A model generated the notes under the pieces. It was given only the letters and a program-made list of their open reading frames with translations. It ran no database searches and was not told the DNA's origin. From Pseudomonadota bacterium (GTDB lineage: Bacteria > Pseudomonadota > Gammaproteobacteria > Burkholderiales > Burkholderiaceae_C): 12,076 bases of DNA. Position numbers and translations under genes: made by a program. The first letter of the stretch is position 1. Every line of letters begins with the position of its first letter. The DNA lies in the NCBI GenBank assembly GCA_021798395.1, contig JAJZHS010000038.1:1-12076 (forward strand), written 5' to 3'. Positions 6,945 through 12,076 of the stretch are shown in pieces.

Positions 6945-7298
6945 TCAGACGATATAGACCTTGCGCAGCGTCTGCGTCACCGTCCACGTCGTGCGGCTTC
7001 CGGCGCGCAGCCTGGCGACTGTGCCGGGGCGCAGTTGCAGCGGCGGCGTGCCGTCGTCGAACGCGACTTCGGCGTGGCCGCCGAGCACGACGAACCATTC
7101 GTCGGTCTCGACGTCGGTGCTCACGCCCGGGGTGATCTCCCAGACTCCGACGCTGCAGTCCTTGAGGCTGCCGAGTTCGACCGCGCCGACGCGGGGCCGC
7201 CCGGCCACGACCTGTTCCGGCGCCAGTTCGCGCAGCGCCAGCTCCAGGCCGGTCGCGTCGACTCCGTGGTCGGGTCGCAGTGCGGTGGATTCTTGCAT
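6945..7298 (-). CDS. Small cupin_3 (DUF861/EutQ-like) domain protein
   Basis: A 117-residue single-domain protein, all of it one predicted cupin beta-barrel. The signature is CSVGVWEITPGVS (48-60), DEWFVVLGGHAEVAFDDG (66-83), LRPGTVARLRAG (89-100) and TWTVTQTLRKVYIV (104-117); the closing W-x-V-x-x-x-x-R-K-V-Y is characteristic of the cupin_3/DUF861 group. The His-x-His metal motif of classical cupins is absent (the corresponding stretch reads STDVETDEW, keeping Glu67), so metal binding is doubtful. Family members often sit in amine or ureide catabolic operons with undefined roles. The gene lies 13 bases after the oxidase stop and 27 bases before the dehydrogenase start. It may bind a pathway intermediate or help a reactive aldehyde pass between the enzymes; Pseudomonas bau loci also carry a small accessory protein, BauB. 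Family call is good, function unknown. Confidence 0.85.
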   Translation of the reverse strand: MQESTALRPDHGVDATGLELALRELAPEQVVAGRPRVGAVELGSLKDCSVGVWEITPGVSTDVETDEWFVVLGGHAEVAFDDGTPPLQLRPGTVARLRAGSRTTWTVTQTLRKVYIV

Positions 7299-7311
7299 GG
7301 TCGTCGTCGGT

Positions 7312-8715
7312 TCAGGAGTCGAAGCCCAGCCCCAGCGCGCGCAAGGCGCGCAGGTACAGGTTGCGCCGGCCGCCGTGGCGGTCGGCGCGGTCGAGCGACC
7401 AGCGCGCGGCCTGCACCGCGGCGTAGCGCAGGGGCTCGGGGGGAAAAGGCATCGGCAGCTCGCGGGTCATGCGCAGCCGGGTGCGCTCGCTGTCGACGCC
7501 GTCGAGCCTGTCGAGCAGCACGTTGGCGGCGAAGCGCGTCGCGCCGACGCCGAGTCCGGTGAAGCCGGCCGCGTACGCCACGCGCCCGCGCATGGCCAGG
7601 GCGTAGAACGCGCACAGCCGCGACGAGGTGTCGATGACCCCGGCCCAGCGATGGGTGAAGCGAACGCCTTCGAGCTGCGGGAACGTGCTGAGGAAATGGC
7701 CGGCCAGGCGTTCGTAGGTCGACGCGCGCTCCTCCAGCGCCGCGTCGAGCCGGCTGCCGAAGTGGTAGACGGCGTCGAAACCGCCGAACAGCACGCGGTT
7801 GTCGCGAGTCAGCCGGTAGTAGTGGAACTGGTTGCCGAGGTCGGCGACGCCCTGGCGGTGGCGCCAGCCCAGGCCCGCCATGCGGCGCGCGTCCAGCGGC
7901 TCGGTCATCAAGGCGTAGTCGTAGATCGGGATGGTGTGGCGGCGGTAGCGGCCGAGCAGCGAGGGGTAGGCGTTGGTCGCCAGCACGACCTGCCGCGCCA
8001 GCACTTCGCCGTGCGCCGTGCGCAGCCGCACCGCGCTGCCGTGCTCGGCCACCGCGTCGACCGCCGTGGCCTCGTGCATGCGCACGCCGAGTTCGGCGGC
8101 CACCCGCGCCAGCCCGCGCACCAGCTTGCCCGGGTGCAGCAGCGCGGTTCCGTCGCGGTCCCAGACCCCCGAGAGGTAGGTCGGCGAGGCCAGCTCGGCG
8201 CGCACGGCGGCGGCGTCGAGGTAACCGGCGCGGCCGCGCAACTGCGCGTCCTGGTGCGCTTCCACCGCGACTTCGAGCAGGCCGCTGCGCTCGAAGTCGC
8301 AGTCGATGCCGCGCTGCTGCAGCGTGGTCTCGAACTCGGCCAGGTTGCGCGCGCCTTGCGCGTCGAGTTGCGCCACCTCGTCGGGCCAGCGCCACGCCGC
8401 GTTGTCGTCGCCGTGGGTCAGGCTGGCTTCGCAGAATCCGCCGTTGCGCCCCGACGCCGCGTGGCCGATGTGCCGCGCCTCGAGCAGCACGACGTCGCGT
8501 CCGGGGTCGCGTTCCTTGGCCAGGATCGCGCTCCACAGCCCGAGGAAGCCGCCGCCGACGATGGCCAGCGAGGCCTGCGCGCGCCCGCGCAGCGGCTCGA
8601 AGCCGGAGTCCGGCGGCGCGTCGTCGAGCCAGAACGGGCGGCGCACGCTGCCGTCCAGCGCCTTCAGCACCTGCCCGCGCGTCGGCGCAAGGCGTTCGAA
8701 CACCGTGGCCGGCAT
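7312..8715 (-). CDS. FAD-dependent amine/amino acid oxidoreductase (DAO superfamily, OrdL/PuuB-like)
   Basis: A 467-residue flavoprotein of the D-amino-acid-oxidase superfamily, expected to oxidise a C-N bond and release an aldehyde or imine, H2O2 (or reduced acceptor) and an amine. The N-terminal dinucleotide fold is clear: AIVGGGFLGLWSAI (51-64) with the Gly-x-Gly-x-x-Gly loop and VVLLEA (75-80), the Glu being the ribose-binding acid. GRNGGF (89-94) is the second flavin contact typical of OrdL, PuuB and PauB proteins. Near the C-terminus YAAGFTGLGVGATRFAANVL forms the conserved FAD-closing segment. The ATG at 8715 is preferred; a GTG at 8724 would add three residues, and neither has a strong Shine-Dalgarno sequence. 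It lies 13 bases from the aminotransferase stop and 13 from the cupin start, clearly co-transcribed. Possible substrates are a polyamine, a gamma-glutamyl-amine or another N-substituted amino acid; no gamma-glutamyl ligase is nearby. Confidence 0.9.
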   Translation of the reverse strand: MPATVFERLAPTRGQVLKALDGSVRRPFWLDDAPPDSGFEPLRGRAQASLAIVGGGFLGLWSAILAKERDPGRDVVLLEARHIGHAASGRNGGFCEASLTHGDDNAAWRWPDEVAQLDAQGARNLAEFETTLQQRGIDCDFERSGLLEVAVEAHQDAQLRGRAGYLDAAAVRAELASPTYLSGVWDRDGTALLHPGKLVRGLARVAAELGVRMHEATAVDAVAEHGSAVRLRTAHGEVLARQVVLATNAYPSLLGRYRRHTIPIYDYALMTEPLDARRMAGLGWRHRQGVADLGNQFHYYRLTRDNRVLFGGFDAVYHFGSRLDAALEERASTYERLAGHFLSTFPQLEGVRFTHRWAGVIDTSSRLCAFYALAMRGRVAYAAGFTGLGVGATRFAANVLLDRLDGVDSERTRLRMTRELPMPFPPEPLRYAAVQAARWSLDRADRHGGRRNLYLRALRALGLGFDS

Positions 8716-8728
8716 GGTCGGCACGCGC

Positions 8729-10054
<1,326 letters not shown>

Positions 10055-10142
10055 GGTGCGGGGCCTCGGTGGAGACGGAGATCGGCGCCATTCTCGCCGC
10101 TTCATTACTATCCGTCGTGGAGAAATAGCACGATTCACTGGC
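10055..10142. promoter_or_regulatory. Divergent promoter/operator region between aminotransferase operon and LysR gene
   Basis: Eighty-eight bases separate the two divergent starts, the usual arrangement for a LysR regulator and its target. The clearest element is the interrupted dyad TCGTG-N9-CACGA at 10115-10133. It has the T-N11-A geometry of LysR-type boxes (T10118, A10130) and lies nine bases before the regulator's ATG and 60 bases upstream of the aminotransferase ATG. A looser symmetric pair, TTCTC (10091-10095)/GAGAA (10120-10124), overlaps it. TACTAT at 10106-10111 is a weak -10 candidate on the plus strand. GAGG lies 11 bases before the aminotransferase ATG as a Shine-Dalgarno sequence. 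The dyad is visible in the sequence; its use as an operator is inferred. Confidence 0.5.
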
Positions 10143-11099
10143 ATGACCATGCAACCAAAGGCGGCGAAGAAGCGCGCCATCCTCGGCCAGGTCAGCGACG
10201 CCGACCTCCGGCTGCTGCGGGTGTTCAAGAGCGTGGCCGACTGCGGCGGCATGGCCAGCGCCGAGCTCGAGCTCAACATCGGCGTGTCGACCATCAGCAA
10301 GCACGTCAAGGACCTGGAGACCCGCGTCGGCCTGACGCTGTGCCGCCGCGGCCGCGGCGGCTTCGCGCTGACCGCGGAAGGCGAACGTGTCTACGCCGAG
10401 ACCCAGCGCCTGCTCGCGGCCACCGGCGCGTTCATCCGCGGCGTCGACGAAATCCACCAGCGCCTCGGCGGGCAGCTCGACGTGGCGGTGTTCGACAAGA
10501 CCGCGAGCAACCCGGCGGCGCGCATCGCCGAGGCCATCGCGCTGTTCGTCGCGCGCGCCCCCGACGTCACGCTGAACATGCACGTGGCGCCGATGAACGC
10601 GATCGAGCGCGGGGTGATGGACGGCCGCTTCCAGGTCGGCGTGATCCCCGCGCATCGCAGCTCGGCGAGCCTGAGCTACGAGCCGCTGTTCGCCGAGACC
10701 ATGCTCCTGTACTGCGGCCGCCGCCACCCGCTGTTCGGCGCCGACGACACGCACCTGGGCTGGAAGGCGCTCGGCGCCCATCGGTTCGCCGGGTTGGGCT
10801 ACCACTCGCCGAACATGGAGGTGACGCAGAAGATGCGCATCGAGCGCAGCGCCACCGGATTCGACCAGGAATCGATCGCCACCCTGATCCTGTCCGGGCG
10901 CTTCCTCGGTTTCCTGCCCGACCACTACGCGCGCAGCTTCGAGGCCGACGGGCTGCTGCGCGCGCTGGCGCCGGCCCGCCTGCGCTACGACTGCGTGTTC
11001 GTCAGCGCCATCCGCACCTCGCCGACTCCGCCGCGGGTCACCGAACTGCTGCGCGACTGCCTGCGGCAGGCGCACGGCACGCCGCCCGCCGTGGCCTGA
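10143..11099 (+). CDS. LysR-family transcriptional regulator, divergent from the amine-catabolic operon
   Basis: A 318-residue LysR-type regulator. The winged helix-turn-helix lies at about residues 19-78: DLRLLRVFKSVADCGGMASA (21-40), then LNIGVSTISKHVKDLETRVG (44-63), then LTLCRRGRGGFALTAEG (64-80). A linker helix follows (YAETQRLLAATGAFIRGVDE) and then the two-lobed effector domain from about residue 95 on, with the usual hydrophobic strand pattern (VTLNMHVAP, RFQVGVIP, ETMLLYCGRRHPL). The ATG at 10143 is used; an ATG at 10149 would lose two residues, and the nearest GGAG (10119-10122) is rather far away. By position it should control the aminotransferase operon and itself, like BauR, the LysR regulator divergent from the bau genes of Pseudomonas. 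The inducer is unknown. Its stop codon abuts that of the minus-strand small gene at 11100. Confidence 0.92.
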   Translation: MTMQPKAAKKRAILGQVSDADLRLLRVFKSVADCGGMASAELELNIGVSTISKHVKDLETRVGLTLCRRGRGGFALTAEGERVYAETQRLLAATGAFIRGVDEIHQRLGGQLDVAVFDKTASNPAARIAEAIALFVARAPDVTLNMHVAPMNAIERGVMDGRFQVGVIPAHRSSASLSYEPLFAETMLLYCGRRHPLFGADDTHLGWKALGAHRFAGLGYHSPNMEVTQKMRIERSATGFDQESIATLILSGRFLGFLPDHYARSFEADGLLRALAPARLRYDCVFVSAIRTSPTPPRVTELLRDCLRQAHGTPPAVA

Positions 11100-11285
11100 T
11101 CAGCGCGCGCGAGGCGCCGGCTTGGGCTTGTAGTGCAGCTGCGCCGATTCGCGCGCACCCTTGTGGTCCTTCTGCCCGCTGTTGGCGTGGCGCCCGGCGA
11201 CCTCGGTCTGTTCGGCTTCGGCGCGCTCGATGCGCTCGCGTTCGCGGGGCGCGTCGCGGCGTTCGGGAGATGGCTTGTTCGGCAT
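11100..11285 (-). CDS. Small highly charged hydrophilic protein, function unknown (61 residues)
   Basis: I do not recognise a characterised family. The product starts MPNKPSPERRDAPRERERIE and is dominated by Arg, Glu, Lys, Ala and Gln, followed by HANSGQKDHKG (44-54) and a basic tail ending KPKPAPRAR. It has no signal peptide, membrane segment, cysteine or tryptophan and is probably largely disordered or a single helix (about residues 8-42), cytoplasmic and possibly nucleic-acid associated. The start at 11285 is well supported by GGAG seven bases upstream; a longer in-frame start at 11318 would lack such a site. A good ribosome-binding site and coding-like composition argue that it is real. 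Its stop TGA lies back-to-back with the LysR stop, and it diverges from the MacA-like gene. Short stress-related or nucleoid-type proteins have similar composition, but that is only a guess. Confidence 0.65.
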   Translation of the reverse strand: MPNKPSPERRDAPRERERIERAEAEQTEVAGRHANSGQKDHKGARESAQLHYKPKPAPRAR

Positions 11286-11348
11286 GATGTCGCTCCACGG
11301 CTGCTCGGGCGCCGCCACGGCGCCGATGCGTCACTGTGCCGGGCCGGA

Positions 11349-11366
11349 GCGATGCCGGCGCATCGC
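11349..11366. repeat. Perfect 7-bp inverted repeat (hairpin) in the 11286-11504 intergenic region
   Basis: GCGATGC (11349-11355) and GCATCGC (11360-11366) flank the four-base loop CGGC, giving a perfect stem. It lies in the 219-bp gap between the small gene (start 11285) and the MacA-like gene (start 11505), where both must have promoters. TTGACG at 11381-11386 resembles a -35 box on the plus strand but no matching -10 follows. The hairpin could be an operator or a leader-RNA structure. Nothing else recognisable, such as a tRNA or riboswitch, is seen in this gap. Confidence 0.45.
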
Positions 11367-11504
11367 GCCGCGCCGCGCAGTTGACGCCGCGGGGGCTCGA
11401 CGGCGCGGCGACGCGATCGGTGCGCTGCGTCAAGGCGCCCGGCGCGTCGGCGGCGGTACAACCGCACTGTCGGTCGCCGGAGCGGCCGTTCGTGCGAGCG
11501 CGCC

Positions 11505-12076
11505 ATGTCCACACCATCCAATCCCGCCGCGGCGCGGTCGCGCCGCCGCCGTGTGCTGGCGCTCGGCGCCGGCGTCGCCGTGCTGCTCGGCGCCGCGGCG
11601 TGGTGGATGCTGCGTCCCGCCGAAACGGTGCGCTACGCCACGGTTGCGGTCGACCGCGGGCCCGTGGCGCGCTCGATCACCGCCACCGGGACCGTCAACC
11701 CGGTGCTCACGGTGCTCGTCGGGTCCTACGTGTCGGGGGTGATCCAGTCGCTGTCGTGCGACTTCAACACCCGGGTCCGCAAGGGCCAGTTGTGCGCCAA
11801 GATCGATCCGCGGCCGTACCAGACCATCGTCGACGAGAACGCGGCCGCGCTGGCCACCGCGCGCGCGCAGCAGGCCAAGGACGGCGCCGCGCTGGACTAC
11901 GCCGTGCGCAACCTGGCGCGCCAGCGCGAACTGCGCAGCCGCGGCGTGGCGTCTCAGGATACGGTCGACCTGGCGCGCAGCAGCGCGCAGCAGGCGCGCG
12001 CGCAGGTCGCCTTCGACCAGGCCAACGTGCGCCAGCGCATCGCCGCGCTCGACGCGGCGCGCGTCAACCTGGGCTA
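11505..12076 (+). CDS. MacA/HlyD-type periplasmic adaptor (membrane fusion) protein, N-terminal part
   Basis: The first 190 residues of a membrane-anchored periplasmic adaptor for a tripartite efflux system; the gene continues beyond the window. The order is: a basic cytoplasmic stub (RSRRRR, 11-16), one transmembrane helix (about 17-36), the first beta strands (VRYATVAVDRGPVARSITAT, 42-61), the lipoyl-like half-motif GSYVSGVIQSLSCDFNTRV (73-91) with GQLCAKIDPRPYQ (94-106), and a long Ala/Gln/Arg-rich helical hairpin (about 107-188) with its turn near SRGVASQDTVD (145-155). This is the MacA/MdtA pattern, where the hairpin docks to an outer-membrane channel. The next gene is expected to encode either a MacB-type ABC permease or an RND pump, which would settle the type; MacA-like is favoured by the VGSYVSG and DFNTRVRKGQ segments. 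The ATG at 11505 fits the topology; the Shine-Dalgarno sequence is weak. Cys84 and Cys97 are unusual for a periplasmic adaptor but may be incidental. Confidence 0.88.
   Translation, partial: MSTPSNPAAARSRRRRVLALGAGVAVLLGAAAWWMLRPAETVRYATVAVDRGPVARSITATGTVNPVLTVLVGSYVSGVIQSLSCDFNTRVRKGQLCAKIDPRPYQTIVDENAAALATARAQQAKDGAALDYAVRNLARQRELRSRGVASQDTVDLARSSAQQARAQVAFDQANVRQRIAALDAARVNLG

Noticed and set aside
5514..7562. A 682-codon open frame on the plus strand across the dehydrogenase and cupin genes
   Set aside because: It crosses several well-supported opposite-strand genes and their intergenic gap and has no domain signal; it is a GC-driven shadow frame.

Overview
The window is very GC-rich (roughly 70% by eye) and nearly fully coding. 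The arrangement mreB <- | -> gatC-gatA-gatB, followed by a small secreted-protein gene and an exonuclease III gene, together with the close family resemblance of MreB, GatB and the aminotransferase to proteobacterial proteins, points to a betaproteobacterium, most likely a high-GC member of the Burkholderiales. That placement is inferred from gene order and protein character; no rRNA or other marker is present.

Left part (1-5365), housekeeping: the start of mreB (rod-shape actin homologue, minus strand, cut by the window edge) diverges from gatCAB, which encodes the complete Asp-/Glu-tRNA amidotransferase. gatC/gatA overlap by four bases and gatA/gatB are almost fused, so the three are probably translationally coupled. 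Next come a minus-strand gene for a secreted Ala/Gln/Arg-rich protein with a DUF4124-like N-terminus and, diverging from it, a xth-type exonuclease III. Their shared 107-bp intergenic region holds two clean palindromes.

Middle part (5366-11099), accessory catabolism: a compact minus-strand operon encodes, in transcription order, a class III omega-amino acid (beta-alanine) : pyruvate aminotransferase, a DadA/OrdL/PuuB-type FAD amine oxidase, a small cupin_3 (DUF861) protein and a betaine-aldehyde-dehydrogenase-like NAD(P)+ aldehyde dehydrogenase. A LysR-type regulator is transcribed divergently, and an interrupted dyad with T-N11-A geometry lies between the two units. The layout recalls the beta-alanine utilisation (bau) and polyamine utilisation (pau/puu) loci of other Proteobacteria. 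It differs in carrying a non-CoA-acylating aldehyde dehydrogenase and an amine oxidase, and in lacking a gamma-glutamyl-polyamine synthetase and a transporter within the window. A reasonable reading is amine -> aldehyde (oxidase) -> omega-amino acid (dehydrogenase) -> semialdehyde (aminotransferase), for example for 1,3-diaminopropane or 3-aminopropanal derived from polyamines. This pathway is inferred, not shown.

Right part (11100-12076): a 61-residue, highly charged, hydrophilic small protein is encoded on the minus strand with its stop codon directly abutting that of the LysR gene. It diverges from a membrane-anchored periplasmic adaptor of the MacA/HlyD type, which runs off the window end. 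No rRNA, tRNA, CRISPR array, insertion sequence or prophage gene was seen, and no gene-free stretch exceeds 300 bases (the longest are 395-583 and 11286-11504).
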